Shown: positions 25,501-34,334, counted from the first letter of the stretch. The stretch is DNA of 64,000 nt from Anaerolineaceae bacterium (GCA_029975475.1 JARKPB010000008.1:186001-250000), one strand, 5' to 3'. Notes: generated by a model from the letters alone, not told the origin. Program-made: numbers and translations.

Positions 25501-26717
25501 ACGGTCTGAACCCAGCACCAGCGCTGTTTTCGCGGGTTAAATACCCGCGCGGTCTGGTTATAGACCTCGCCCAGTTCCAGCGATCTTCGGTTGGCTTCCA
25601 GCACGCGTTCTTCGTCATCCGGATGAATATTCCGAAACCAGTTGCTGAAATCATAGGGATCATCCATCCCGACGATTTCGCGGAGGGAAGGACTGGCCAG
25701 CACCACACGCGCGCCCCCGGGAGCGGTTGGGTCCAGTTGAACGCGGTAGACCGCGAACCGGGTGGCGTTTTCTACCAGCGAGCGCAGGGCGGATTCATTT
25801 TCCTGCAGTTTCTGGATCGCCGTGCGCAGTTTCTCTTCGGTTGAAATGCGCGCGGTGGCGTCATTAATTACATTCAAAACCCCGACGACCCGGTCCCCGT
25901 CTCGAAGCGGCGCAATCAGCCCGTCCCAGTAGGCGATTTTTCCGTTGTGCGGGGTTGGGATGGCCATCCCGCTGACAATCTCGCCCTGCAGCGCGCGCTG
26001 AAAGGATGGTTCTAAACGCTCAAACGCTTCGGGGAGCAGGTCGCGCAGGGGGGTGCTCGGGGGGACCGCATCGCAGATCGCTGAGTCGTAGGTCTGGACA
26101 AGGCGGGCGAATGTCGGGTTCATGCGCTGCAGGCGCAGCTGGGTGTCAAAAATCGCGATGCCGAGCGGCATCTTCTCAAACATGGTTTCTAATAAGTTGG
26201 TCTGCCGGGAGTATTCCAGGGGGATCGTGCTCGCGGGACGGTCATTTGCCGCCTTCTTGCTTTGCGGTTTGAGGATGAATTTGACTTCGCCAGCGGTCGG
26301 GTCGCATTCCCATTCGCAGCTCAACGCTTTACCGTCGAACTGCGAAGATGCCAGGACGCCGAGCAACCCGGCGGTAAACGCGCAATCGCTGCTGGATGAT
26401 GACAGCACTTCGCCCAGTTTTTTTCCGATGATGACCGCGGTCCTACCCCTGGCTGCCGGTTGAATTTCAAAATTACCCAGCCCGCTGGCTTTGAGCGCGA
26501 GTAATCCAATTTCCAGAAAGCTGGCCGGGGGATGGCTGAGCGCCTGAATATTTTCCACCAGGCGGCCGCCAGCCCGCTGCCCGGCAGCGTAGAGAATTTC
26601 GCGCGCGGTTTGTTCGCTGTAACGGCTGCTGAGCTCATCGCGCAGCGCTGACAGGCTGGCGATCGCGGCGGCTGTCTCAATCTGGGGCGGCGGGATCAAA
26701 TTTTCTTTCTTTGCCAT
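22554..26717 (-). CDS. Large cytoplasmic PAS/GAF sensor histidine kinase (HisKA_3)
   Basis: The product has 1387 residues and no membrane segment. In order it has: an N-terminal region of about 160 residues resembling V4R/heme-NO-like regulatory domains; PAS (about 175-290); PAS with PAC (about 305-430); a coiled coil; and four GAF domains (about 450-600, 625-790, 800-970, 975-1150). The last three share a repeated linker (VAESLRDILxxxN...). A HisKA_3 dimerisation domain follows, with phospho-acceptor His at about 1189 (ARELHDAVTQ), then a HATPase_c domain (NNVYKHA, DGRGF, GVGIMRERAES). HisKA_3 kinases pair with LuxR-type response regulators; a suitable partner is encoded at 28494. Signals are probably internal, such as redox, light, gas or nucleotides. 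Confidence 0.92.
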   Translation of the reverse strand: MAKKENLIPPPQIETAAAIASLSALRDELSSRYSEQTAREILYAAGQRAGGRLVENIQALSHPPASFLEIGLLALKASGLGNFEIQPAARGRTAVIIGKKLGEVLSSSSSDCAFTAGLLGVLASSQFDGKALSCEWECDPTAGEVKFILKPQSKKAANDRPASTIPLEYSRQTNLLETMFEKMPLGIAIFDTQLRLQRMNPTFARLVQTYDSAICDAVPPSTPLRDLLPEAFERLEPSFQRALQGEIVSGMAIPTPHNGKIAYWDGLIAPLRDGDRVVGVLNVINDATARISTEEKLRTAIQKLQENESALRSLVENATRFAVYRVQLDPTAPGGARVVLASPSLREIVGMDDPYDFSNWFRNIHPDDEERVLEANRRSLELGEVYNQTARVFNPRKQRWCWVQTVSTPTLDAAGKITHFDGFVIDISDQKQAEEDLQKAFDTLEQRVQERTRELTTLLAVQQALTSRLDLDAVLKLIADEAERLTGADLAAVLVVDGAQLRTVTVSNGKRPDLIGYRVPIEKSLTGSAVRTGQSVLVTDALTDPRIPAEIAPNVARSSVSVPMISGKEAIGAITVMSDSPAHFGPDVQRLLSLLASSAVIGLDNARLYRGEQDRRHVAESLRDILDVINSNLPLEDILATIVRQANDLLGASSAMIRKVDFEEMTASTVASYNLPPEFEAVRTTPFYMGKSDQLLMNRQPSVVSDLQAEFGDIASEGGFIDEQEKSGTLAMLKYFRSMLKIPLFIRDDLYGAITFFYKNRREFNPDDLKLAMTLGDQISLAIENARLHQQEQERRREAERRREVAELLREIVRFLNTNRSLDEMLQYIVRSGAQIMRSTACMIRRVNEETDEIETVAEFNLPQDFEMIRVTPFYRSAVDERLMDKNPVPIADLQGYYSPFLAHPRDLAPRRLAGIQATVRHFRSALKIPLFVKDSLYGALTFFYDEPQVFNEENIGMAMTLGDQIALVIENARLYEQELERRQEAERRQKVAESLRDILGALNSSLPQADILGLIVQQAGQLLGSDSTVLFRIDPFEYRIEVQASCNLPEELAKISVLSAHDLELDRNNFSRALFSRKPYFIADIRNYTPTENLADGADLLSDLRSWQEGAQRHYRAFLTVPLIVNEEIYGSLGFYFHELRSFNEEDIHLASLYGDQAALAIENARLRSQAEQSAVLAERSRLARELHDAVTQTLFSASLIAEVLPRLWNRSQEEGLRRLEELRQLTRGALAEMRTLLLELRPSALLEANLNELFRHLCDAFAGRARIPVELSIEGDSNLPEDVKVAIYRIAQEALNNVYKHAEATRVKLTFQGLANRVEMVVEDDGRGFDPLHIPPEHLGVGIMRERAESIDAILAISSKPGKGTRIRVVWRRPAGAAARPADGE

Positions 26718-26771
26718 CGAGGACCTCTTAACCCGGTACCATCTATTTTACACGTTTCTACCCTGATAACT

Positions 26772-26804
26772 GGAGCACCCTGCGCAGACCGCGCAAGGTG
26801 CTCC
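26772..26804 (-). terminator. Hairpin after the 78-residue gene
   Basis: The arms GGAGCACC and GGTGCTCC pair perfectly, extended by an inner TGCGC/GCGCA. It lies between the 78-residue gene and the histidine kinase gene on the minus strand. No T tract is seen. Confidence 0.55.
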
Positions 26805-26827
26805 CTGGTGAGGCTGTCTTTGACCGG

Positions 26828-27064
26828 TTATTTTGCCTGGAATACCGGGCGGGCAACCGCGCCGGACTGCGGCTCGATTACCGGCGGCACTTGCGGCTTG
26901 GGACGGAAAATTTTCTGAAACAGGCGCGTAAGCCAGCCCGGCTGGCGCGGGAAAGCGTCTCGCAACATGCGCGCTTTGGCGGCCTGCGCTATCAATTCCA
27001 TGCGGCGTTCGCGCTCCAGACGCTGCTGTGCATATTCACTGCGGAGCGGGTTTGCCTCTATCAT
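26828..27064 (-). CDS. Small basic hypothetical protein
   Basis: The product has 78 residues with a very strong ribosome-binding site (GAGGAGG). The N-terminal half is an Arg/Glu-rich helix (SEYAQQRLERERRMELIAQAAKARMLRDAF), followed by a Trp/Phe-containing basic segment (WLTRLFQKIFRPK) and a Pro-rich tail. No transmembrane helix is present; the amphipathic segment could attach to membrane. Family unknown. It lies 23 bases after the lipoprotein gene and is probably co-transcribed with it. Confidence 0.65.
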   Translation of the reverse strand: MIEANPLRSEYAQQRLERERRMELIAQAAKARMLRDAFPRQPGWLTRLFQKIFRPKPQVPPVIEPQSGAVARPVFQAK

Positions 27065-27087
27065 TCTCTAGTCCTCCTCAAAAATTA

Positions 27088-27564
27088 TCAAACATTCTGT
27101 TCCTGGCGCTGGATATCATCTCTTATATTGAGCGGAGCTGCATGCAACAGGCTGACAGTTTTCTGCTGGTCAGTTGTCTGGTTCTCTATCCAGGAGAATT
27201 GATAGCCTCCGGATGTCCACTTGCCGTTAATCATCAGCAGATAATGGCCCGCTTCAGGTAGTTTGATCGTTTCCGCGCCTTCGCCAGATCCGGAAAAAGT
27301 CTTCTGCCATAGGATTTGACCGTCAGGCTGGTACAGTTCCAGAACAATCTCACCTTTGGTGAGGGTTACGCTGTATTCAAGCTGCAGGCTGGCTGGCTGC
27401 TCCAGTTGAATGATCTTGGTTTCGCTGCCATTGAACCGGGCAAAACTGGCTTCCATGCTGTGGCTGCCGCGGTTTCCGACCCAGAGCAGGCGGGCTGAAC
27501 AGGCAGACAGAAAGAACACGCAGGCGAGACAGACCAGTGAAATCTGAAGGCGGCGGGGATACAT
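27088..27564 (-). CDS. Lipoprotein of unknown function
   Basis: The product has 158 residues from ATG 27564 (AGGAG upstream). The signal peptide ends in a lipobox (FLSACS). The mature part is a single beta-rich domain with LQLEYSVTLTKGEIVLELYQPDGQILWQKTF and GHYLLMINGKWTSGGYQFSWIE, resembling pre-peptidase-like or carbohydrate-binding beta sandwiches. It should sit on the outer face of the cytoplasmic membrane. It starts 10 bases after the stop of a 41-residue membrane peptide gene and probably works with it. Confidence 0.72.
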   Translation of the reverse strand: MYPRRLQISLVCLACVFFLSACSARLLWVGNRGSHSMEASFARFNGSETKIIQLEQPASLQLEYSVTLTKGEIVLELYQPDGQILWQKTFSGSGEGAETIKLPEAGHYLLMINGKWTSGGYQFSWIENQTTDQQKTVSLLHAAPLNIRDDIQRQEQNV

Positions 27565-27574
27565 CAGCTTACTC

Positions 27575-27700
27575 CTAAATTTTAAAAATAGAAGAATATT
27601 CTTCAGGTCGCGCATCATCCAGGAAACTGGCCGCCGCGAAGCTGGCGCTCAACAGACCGCTGATCACGACAATCAAAATGATGACGATGTTTCCATTCAT
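27575..27700 (-). CDS. 41-residue single-helix membrane peptide
   Basis: The frame begins at ATG 27700 behind AAGGAGA. It encodes MNGNIVIILIVVISGLLSASF followed by a short acidic tail (DDARPEEY), ending at TAG 27575. One membrane helix spans about residues 4-25. The good ribosome-binding site and the 10-base gap to the lipoprotein gene support it as the first gene of a three-gene unit (27700-26828). Function unknown. Confidence 0.6.
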   Translation of the reverse strand: MNGNIVIILIVVISGLLSASFAAASFLDDARPEEYSSIFKI

Positions 27701-27811
27701 GGCGGGTCTCCTTTTCAAAAGATGGATGAACTAACCTGATGATTCGCCTCTCCTGGCGAGGCATCCTAAGCATACTCCCGGCGCTGCGAAGCGGACATAC
27801 CCACAGGGATA

Positions 27812-27840
27812 AAAAAACACCCTTACCGGAAGGGTGTTTT
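27812..27840. terminator. Bidirectional terminator
   Basis: AAAACACCCTT and AAGGGTGTTTT pair perfectly around a four-base loop, giving an A run on one side and a T run on the other. It lies after the lone receiver gene (27875, minus strand) and before the small-peptide unit. Confidence 0.85.
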
Positions 27841-27874
27841 GACTGGCCTTTTGGCCAGGGATGCTGCTGACCAA

Positions 27875-28234
27875 TTATCGCATCGCCGCGCCAGGCATCA
27901 GCCTCTGGACGGCGTGAAGGATTGTCTCTGGCGGATCGCTCTTGCAAACAAATTCGCGCGCGCCCAGAGCCAGCGCTTGCTGGCGGCTGGTCGGGGTTGC
28001 GCTTAATACGATTGTTGACCAATGTGCCAGTACGTCAGCGCGCAGCCGCTGGTCTTCCATTCCTGGCATCTCCCAGTCCAGCAACATCAAAGCGAATTCT
28101 GAGTCTGCGATCTCTCGGTCAAGACTTTCAGCGCGGGTGATCTCTTTTACGGTAATCTCCGGAAAACTCTGTTCTAGGGATAAGCGCAAAGCCGAGCGCA
28201 CTTCATTCTGGTCATCTGCGATCAGTACTTTCAT
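27875..28234 (-). CDS. Single-domain response regulator (receiver only)
   Basis: The product has 119 residues from ATG 28234 behind GGAGG. It has a complete CheY-like receiver: acidic pocket Asp7-Asp8 (IADDQ), phospho-acceptor Asp53 (LLDWEMPGM), the Ser/Thr switch (VLSATPT) and the conserved Lys (FVCKSDPP). No output domain is present, so it must work by protein contact, for example as a phosphate sink or in a relay. It is divergent from the LuxR-type regulator gene at 28494 and close to the large histidine kinase, a plausible phosphodonor. Confidence 0.88.
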   Translation of the reverse strand: MKVLIADDQNEVRSALRLSLEQSFPEITVKEITRAESLDREIADSEFALMLLDWEMPGMEDQRLRADVLAHWSTIVLSATPTSRQQALALGAREFVCKSDPPETILHAVQRLMPGAAMR

Positions 28235-28464
28235 GTCAACCTCCATTCATCTACCGATGTGCTTTGGTTTTATCCAAATCAGACCCCTCATACAATCTCT
28301 TGCAGACCAGCCCGGCAGGACAACAGGACTGAATTTTCTCCTGGTCAACCGGCCAGCTGAAACCCGGCCGGTTGTCCGCGCCGTCCAGGACGGCTGACCA
28401 ATCAGGAACGAGTGGAAGACTGTAAAATAATATCGGTAGATCGGTGACAAAATCCATGCTGTAC

Positions 28465-28470
28465 TATAAT
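28465..28470 (+). promoter_or_regulatory. -10 box of the LuxR-type response regulator gene
   Basis: TATAAT lies 24 bases before ATG 28494, with GGGAGAAG as ribosome-binding site between. The -35 is weak (GTGACA, 15 bp away), suggesting activator dependence. Confidence 0.5.
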
Positions 28471-28493
28471 TGTTTCGGGAGGCTCGGGAGAAG

Positions 28494-29132
28494 ATGGAAG
28501 ATAAGCGAATTCGGGTGATGATTGTGGATGACCACGCGGTGGTTCGCAGCGGTCTATCCGCTTTTTTAATGGCATTTCCTGAGCTGGAGTTTGTGGGAGA
28601 AGCATCGGACGGCGCTCAAGCGCTGGCGATTATCCCGCGTGCAAAACCGGACGTGATCTTGATGGACTTAATGATGCCGGTGATGGACGGCGCCGCGGCG
28701 ACCAAAGCCATCCGTGATCGCTATCCCAATATTCAGGTGATCGCGCTGACCAGCTTTAAAGAGCAGGAACTGGTTCAAGGGGCGCTGCAGGCAGGCGCGA
28801 TCGGTTACCTGCTTAAAGACGTTTCTGCGGACGACCTGGCCAACGCCATCCGCGCAGCCCATGCCGGAAAACCGACTCTGGCGCCCGAAGCAGCCCAGGT
28901 ATTAATTCTCTCAACGCGGAAAACCGATCAGGTTGGCGGGGATTTGACCGAGCGAGAACGCGAGGTGCTGGCTTTACTGGTTGAAGGTTTAAACAACAAC
29001 GAAATTGCCGATAAGCTGGTTGTCAGCCGTTCGACGGTCAAATTTCATGTTTCCAGCATTCTGACCAAACTCGGCGTGACCAGCCGCACAGAAGCGGTTT
29101 CGGTGGCTTTGAAAAACAAACTGGTCAAGTGA
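28494..29132 (+). CDS. NarL/LuxR-type response regulator
   Basis: The product has 212 residues from ATG 28494. The receiver domain carries Asp12/Asp13 (IVDDH), phospho-acceptor Asp58 ([13 protein letters not shown]), the Thr switch (IALTSF) and Lys in YLLKDVS. After a short linker comes a LuxR-type helix-turn-helix: [45 protein letters not shown]. The pattern matches the LiaR/DegU/NarL group, which is phosphorylated by HisKA_3 kinases such as the 1387-residue protein nearby. The gene has its own promoter, so the pairing is inferred. Confidence 0.92.
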   Translation: MEDKRIRVMIVDDHAVVRSGLSAFLMAFPELEFVGEASDGAQALAIIPRAKPDVILMDLMMPVMDGAAATKAIRDRYPNIQVIALTSFKEQELVQGALQAGAIGYLLKDVSADDLANAIRAAHAGKPTLAPEAAQVLILSTRKTDQVGGDLTEREREVLALLVEGLNNNEIADKLVVSRSTVKFHVSSILTKLGVTSRTEAVSVALKNKLVK

Positions 29133-29142
29133 GCTTTCTTTC

Positions 29143-29173
29143 AACCAGGGCTGCCGGAAATGGCAGCCCGGTT
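29143..29173. terminator. Terminator between convergent genes
   Basis: GGGCTGCC and GGCAGCCC pair around GGAAAT, extended by AACC/GGTT, and are followed by a T-rich tract. It serves the response regulator gene and probably the GH35 gene ending at 29178. Confidence 0.75.
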
Positions 29174-29177
29174 GATT

Positions 29178-30914
29178 TTAATAACGGGGGTGGTCAAGGA
29201 ATTCGATGATTCTTTGGCCGCAATGATGTTGTTCAAACAGGATCAGTTCATTCACGCCCGGACGCAGCAGCGGGCCGGGAATGTAGAGCGTGTGCTGCGG
29301 TCCGCGTTTCCAGTAGCGGCCCAGATGAAACCCATTAACCCAGGCGAGGCCCTTCTCCCATCCCGGTAAATAGAGGAATGTGTCTGCCGGTAGATCAACC
29401 TCAAATTCTGCCCGAAAGAAGGCTGGCAGGGCGGGCGCACCAGACGGCTGCTTCCATTCAATTTTGGTCAGGTCGTCCATTGGCAGGGGATAATTGCCCC
29501 AGCCGTGGTGAAGTTGCCCGCCAACCCGCACCCCGCCTAAAATCCCTTTGCGGTCTTCCAGCTCTGGGCCGTAGTTGACTCTGCCTTGATTTTCCACCAG
29601 GATATCCAGCTGAACTTCACCGGCGGGGATGTTCAGGTTCATTTTTTCTTTGCGGGTCTCGCGGGAGAGCACGCCGATCTGGCGCCGGTTGGCGAAGACC
29701 TGAGCGCGGTCGTGCAGGCCGCGCAGGGTCAGGCTGGTTTTTCGCGCCGGGCCTTTCAGGCAGGTCCGGTAGAGGATAAAGCCGTAAGCCTGATCGAGAG
29801 CTTCCATGTTTAACGGCAGCGGGGAAGATACGCCGCTGCTCAAGAGCCGCAAACAGTCAAACAGGCTGGCCTGAGCGGAAATTCGCGCCCGCGGGTAAGC
29901 CTTGCGCGGCATCAGCGCCGGCAATTCAGGCGCGGCGCGTCCGGTGAATTCTTCAATGACCCGCCGCATGAGGAAGTATTTCCGTGTTGGCTGTCCCTCT
30001 TCGCTCAAGGGGGCAGCGTAATCGTAAGAAGTGGTGGCGGGGAAATAACGATCCAGGAGGTAGTTGGCACCGTTCATAAACCCGAAGTTGGTTCCCCCAT
30101 GAAACATATACAGGTTGACGTGGCTGCCTTCGCGCAGGATGGTCCTGAGCAATCCGGCTGTGCCCCCGTCTGTGAATACCCCCGGCATCTGGCGGTGGCG
30201 CGGTTCTCCCCAGTGGTTGAACCAGCCGCACCAAAACTCGGTGACCATCGGCATCTTATCCGGCTGGATCGATCTCAAGACGCGCAGGGCTTTTTTCGCA
30301 CCGAATCCAAAATTGACGGTTTTATACAGTTCGGGCAACGACCCGTTGCGCAGCATGGTTTCAGACGCCCCGTCCGAGGTGAAAAGCAGCTCCTGAATAC
30401 CGCCGGAACGCATCCGCTCTACCAGCCATTCCAGGTATGCGCTGTCGTTGCCGTACCCGCCGTATTCATTTTCGACCTGAAAAGCGATCACCGGCCCGCC
30501 CCTGGATTGCTGCAGCGGCGCCAGGCGCGGCAGCAAGCTATCAAACCAGCGCGCGACAGCGTCGAGATAGGCGGGATGACTGCAGCGCAATTTCATTGAA
30601 GGATCTTTGAGCAGCCAGGCGGGCAGGCCCCCCATTTCCCACTCTGAGCAGATATAAGGACCGGGACGTAGAATTACCTGAAGCCCAACTTTTTCCGCCA
30701 TATTGATAAAGCCTTCCAGGTCAAGCATGCCGGAAAATTGATACCTTCCCGGCTGCGGTTCATGCAGGTTCCAGGGGATATAGGTTTCAACCGTGTTCAG
30801 ACCCATCCCGGCCAGCCATTCCAGCCGGTTGCGCCAGTATTCGGGATGAACGCGGAAATAATGGAGGGCGCCGGAAAGGATGCGGGGGGAGTTGGGTTCG
30901 CAAAAGGGTCTCAT
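29178..30914 (-). CDS. GH35 family beta-galactosidase
   Basis: The product has 578 residues from ATG 30914 (GGAG upstream); an in-frame ATG at 30968 has no ribosome-binding site. The family core is complete: SGALHYFRVHPEYWRNRLEW, NTVETYIPWNLHEP, the acid/base in QVENEYG (Glu150) and the nucleophile in TEFWCGWF (Glu226). The C-terminal part has the jelly-roll domains typical of GH35. There is no signal peptide, so it acts in the cytoplasm on imported beta-galactosides. It lies divergent from the MalT-like activator, which may control it. Confidence 0.93.
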   Translation of the reverse strand: MRPFCEPNSPRILSGALHYFRVHPEYWRNRLEWLAGMGLNTVETYIPWNLHEPQPGRYQFSGMLDLEGFINMAEKVGLQVILRPGPYICSEWEMGGLPAWLLKDPSMKLRCSHPAYLDAVARWFDSLLPRLAPLQQSRGGPVIAFQVENEYGGYGNDSAYLEWLVERMRSGGIQELLFTSDGASETMLRNGSLPELYKTVNFGFGAKKALRVLRSIQPDKMPMVTEFWCGWFNHWGEPRHRQMPGVFTDGGTAGLLRTILREGSHVNLYMFHGGTNFGFMNGANYLLDRYFPATTSYDYAAPLSEEGQPTRKYFLMRRVIEEFTGRAAPELPALMPRKAYPRARISAQASLFDCLRLLSSGVSSPLPLNMEALDQAYGFILYRTCLKGPARKTSLTLRGLHDRAQVFANRRQIGVLSRETRKEKMNLNIPAGEVQLDILVENQGRVNYGPELEDRKGILGGVRVGGQLHHGWGNYPLPMDDLTKIEWKQPSGAPALPAFFRAEFEVDLPADTFLYLPGWEKGLAWVNGFHLGRYWKRGPQHTLYIPGPLLRPGVNELILFEQHHCGQRIIEFLDHPRY

Positions 30915-31079
30915 ATCTGGGTATCTCCGCTTGTGGGTTGTTTTGAGTTTATCATTAGATTTCTTCATCAGTCAAAAAAACCAGGACAGATAGCGGTTAA
31001 TTGTGGGTCAGTTGTAGGTTGAAAAACAGGAGAACAAGAGTATAGTAAAAATGTTGCGAAAGCGAACCACAGGCAAAGC

Positions 31080-34000
31080 ATGCAGCCAGCCATACCCATT
31101 TTATCCACCAAAATCAGCGTTCCGCGCCGCAGGCATGACCTGCTGACCCGCCAGCGGCTGCTGGATATCCTTTCTGATCAACTGGATAACCGCCTGGTCA
31201 TCCTGGCCGCGCCGGCGGGTTACGGCAAGACCTCGCTGCTGATTGATTTTGCCCATCACACGGAATGGCCGTTTTGTTGGTACACGTTAGATGATCTGGA
31301 CCGTGAGCCGCTGCGGTTTATCTTTTACTTAATCGCCTCCATTTCAGCTCAATTTTCCGGCTTTGGCATTCGCTCGTCATCCGTCCTGCAAAGTATGAGC
31401 CAGGGAGAACTGGACCTGGATTCCGCCGCGGTGGTCATTGCCAATGATATTCAGGAGCACATCCGCGAGCATTTCGTGGTTGTGATTGATGATTACCATC
31501 TGGTCGATTCGGTTGAAGGAATATCCGCCTTTCTCAGCCGGCTGCTGCAGCTGGTGGATGAAAATTTCCATCTGGTCCTGGCCAGCCGAAAACTGATTTC
31601 GCTCCCCGATTTACCCCTGCTGGTCGCCCGCGGACAGGTTGGCGGGTTGAGCTTTGACGACCTCGCTTTTGCGCCGTTTGAAATTCAAGCCCTGATGCTG
31701 CAGAATTACCACCTGCTGCTCAGCGACGCTGAAGCCCAGGCGGCTGCCCGCAACGTGGAAGGATGGATTACCGGTCTGCTCCTCGGGGCGCAGATTCGCC
31801 GCCCGGATGGTTCCATTCGACTGGGGGTGGGGCGTCCCAATAATATTGGTCTCTACGATTTTCTGGCGGAGCAGGTCCTCGATACGCAGCCCCCTGAAAT
31901 CAAGGATTTCCTGCTGCGTTCCTCATTACTGGAAGAGATTGACGCCAGTCTTTGCGAAGCGACGCTCGCTTTTCTTTATCCGGAACCGCAAAACTGGGAT
32001 GAACTGATTCAGGAGATTTTTGCCCAAAACCTGTTTGTCATCCCGGTGGGGGAAGAGCGGGTGTTTCTGCGGTATCACAACCTCTTTCGCGATTTTTTAC
32101 AGGCCACCCTGCTGAAAACGCGCCCGGAAGAAGCGAAAGCAATCTTAAACCGGGTGGTTGACGCGTATAACCGTGAGGGACAATGGGAGCGCAGTTACCA
32201 TCTGGTTCGGCAGATGGGAACGACCGAGGAACTGGCGGCGTTGATCCGTCAGGTGGGCACGCACCTGATCGCTCGCGGCCGGGTGATGGTGCTGGAAGAA
32301 TGGTTGAACAGTTTACCCGAAGCCGCATTTCGCCAGGATGCGGCCCTGCTCTCCCTGCGCGGCGGGGTGGCGATGAAACGCGGCGATCCGCGCGTCAGCC
32401 TGGAATATTTTCGCCAGGCGGTTGACCAGCTGCGCGAATCGGATGACCCCTACGCGCTGGCAGAAACCCTGATCCGCCGCTCTTCGGTTCTGCGCTCTCT
32501 GGGAGATTACCCGGCTGCCCAGTCCGATGCGGAAGAAGCGTTGACGCTGACCGAAAACCGCGCTGATCTGCGCCCCTTGCACGCGGAAGCATTACGCGTC
32601 CGCGGCACGAACGCTTACCTGAAAGGCAATCTAAAAGAAGCCCTCGCTTACCAAGAGCAGTCCCTGGCTGAGTATCAGAGCCTCGGCGATGAACTTTCCA
32701 GCGCGCAGCTGCTCGTAGAGGTTGGCCTGACCTATACCTCGCTGGGGCAGTACGTATCCGCCGAGCATGCCTACTCACGATCGTTAAAGTACTGGCAGTC
32801 TGCCGGTAATGTTACCTGGCTGGCAAATGTTTATAACAACCTGGGAGATTTACAGCGGCTGCTGGGTAATTACGAAGCTGCGCTGGAAAACCTGGAAAAA
32901 GCGGTTGAACAGGCTCGCCAGACCGGTTATTTGCGCCTGGAGGCTTACGCGCTGGCAAGTATTGGCGACCTCTACACTGATATGGATTCGCTCCCTCAGG
33001 CGATGGATGCTTACCAGCAGGCGCGCGGGTTGCTGAATCAACTGCAGGAAAACTGGCTTTCGGTGTATGTCTGCCTGAAAGAGGCATTTTTGAACGCCTT
33101 GCAGGGACAGGGGGTCGCATCCGGACAGCTGTTCGCAGAGGCAGCCAGGCTGGCAAAAAGTCACGATTCCGCTTATGAACTTCACCTCTGCCGCCTTGAG
33201 GAAGCCAAAGTCAGTCTGCTGCGGAAAGATTTTGAAACCGCCGTTCAGGCAGCTGAACCCTGCGTCAAGTTTTTCAACGACAACGGTCAGCATGTTGAAG
33301 GGCTGCAGGCGGGCATCATCGCTGCCGCGGCTCGATGGCACCGCGGGAGCACCGCCGGCGCTGCCGGCCGCGATCAGGTGGTCGCGGATATGAAACTCGC
33401 CCTGGAGCAGGCTTCCGGGTTGAATTTACGAAAGGCGATGCTTCCGTTGATCCGGCGGATGATGCCGTTGCTTGAGCCAATCGTCGAAGAACCTGCGCTT
33501 GAACCTTACGGTTTGTTTTTTAAGGCGGAAGCGGCTGAATTTGAAAAGCGCAATTTCGCGTTAAAACGTCAGATACGCCGTCAGATGATCACTGTGCCGA
33601 TTGCGCCGGCCCGGCTGATCATCCGCGCCCTGGGGCGGCCGCGGGTTTCATTGAATGAGCGTGAGATCCGCGGAGATGACTGGATGTCTCAGACCGCCCG
33701 CGATTTGTTCTTCTTCCTCCTGGCGCATCAGGATGGCGTTACCAAAGAAATGGTCGGCGAGACTTTCTGGCCGGGAAGCGCTCCCGGCGAGTTGAAATTG
33801 CGTTTTAAGAACGCCCTCTACCGGGTGCGCAACGCGCTCGGTAAGGATGTGATCCTTTATGAGGGCGAAACCTACCGCTTTAATACCGAGCAGGATTACG
33901 ACTACGATGTTGAGTCATTTTATCGCGAAATTTATCACGCCGAACGGGCGGATGAGCCAGCCCGAAAAGTTCAATATTACCAGGCCGCTTTGCAGCATTA

Positions 34001-34334
34001 TCAGGGTCCTTATGTGCCGGACGGCGAGGGAACCTGGTTCAGCGTTGAAAGACAGCGTCTGACCCAGGTATATCTTTCCGTTCTGGTTGAACTGGGGCGA
34101 AACGCCCTTGAGATGAATGATTACACCACCGTGATCAGCGCCTGCCAGCGCGCTGTGGCAGAAGATCCCTGCATGGAAGAAGCCCACCGTCTGGCGATGC
34201 TGGCCTATGCCGGGATGGGCAACCGCGCTGGAGTCGCCCGACAGTATGAATTATGCAAACAAGCCCTGGCTGAAGAGCTGGATATTCGCCCTTCCGATCA
34301 AACCGAGCAGCTGTACCGCCGCCTGACCGCCTGA
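31080..34334 (+). CDS. MalT-like ATPase/TPR protein with C-terminal BTAD activator
   Basis: The product has 1084 residues. The N-terminus (IPILSTKISVPRRRHDLLTRQRLLDIL) and P-loop (APAGYGKTS, Lys50) with VVIDDYHLVD as Walker B define a STAND/MalT-type NTPase. The middle (about 400-800) is a tetratricopeptide array. The C-terminal 240 residues hold a SARP-like winged helix (LIIRALGRPRVSLNEREIRGDDWMSQTARDLFFFLL) and a BTAD domain ending QLYRRLTA. Such proteins bind an inducer, assemble with ATP and activate transcription. The DNA-binding part here is the winged helix rather than a LuxR domain. Divergence from the GH35 gene hints at sugar-responsive control. Confidence 0.9.
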   Translation: MQPAIPILSTKISVPRRRHDLLTRQRLLDILSDQLDNRLVILAAPAGYGKTSLLIDFAHHTEWPFCWYTLDDLDREPLRFIFYLIASISAQFSGFGIRSSSVLQSMSQGELDLDSAAVVIANDIQEHIREHFVVVIDDYHLVDSVEGISAFLSRLLQLVDENFHLVLASRKLISLPDLPLLVARGQVGGLSFDDLAFAPFEIQALMLQNYHLLLSDAEAQAAARNVEGWITGLLLGAQIRRPDGSIRLGVGRPNNIGLYDFLAEQVLDTQPPEIKDFLLRSSLLEEIDASLCEATLAFLYPEPQNWDELIQEIFAQNLFVIPVGEERVFLRYHNLFRDFLQATLLKTRPEEAKAILNRVVDAYNREGQWERSYHLVRQMGTTEELAALIRQVGTHLIARGRVMVLEEWLNSLPEAAFRQDAALLSLRGGVAMKRGDPRVSLEYFRQAVDQLRESDDPYALAETLIRRSSVLRSLGDYPAAQSDAEEALTLTENRADLRPLHAEALRVRGTNAYLKGNLKEALAYQEQSLAEYQSLGDELSSAQLLVEVGLTYTSLGQYVSAEHAYSRSLKYWQSAGNVTWLANVYNNLGDLQRLLGNYEAALENLEKAVEQARQTGYLRLEAYALASIGDLYTDMDSLPQAMDAYQQARGLLNQLQENWLSVYVCLKEAFLNALQGQGVASGQLFAEAARLAKSHDSAYELHLCRLEEAKVSLLRKDFETAVQAAEPCVKFFNDNGQHVEGLQAGIIAAAARWHRGSTAGAAGRDQVVADMKLALEQASGLNLRKAMLPLIRRMMPLLEPIVEEPALEPYGLFFKAEAAEFEKRNFALKRQIRRQMITVPIAPARLIIRALGRPRVSLNEREIRGDDWMSQTARDLFFFLLAHQDGVTKEMVGETFWPGSAPGELKLRFKNALYRVRNALGKDVILYEGETYRFNTEQDYDYDVESFYREIYHAERADEPARKVQYYQAALQHYQGPYVPDGEGTWFSVERQRLTQVYLSVLVELGRNALEMNDYTTVISACQRAVAEDPCMEEAHRLAMLAYAGMGNRAGVARQYELCKQALAEELDIRPSDQTEQLYRRLTA

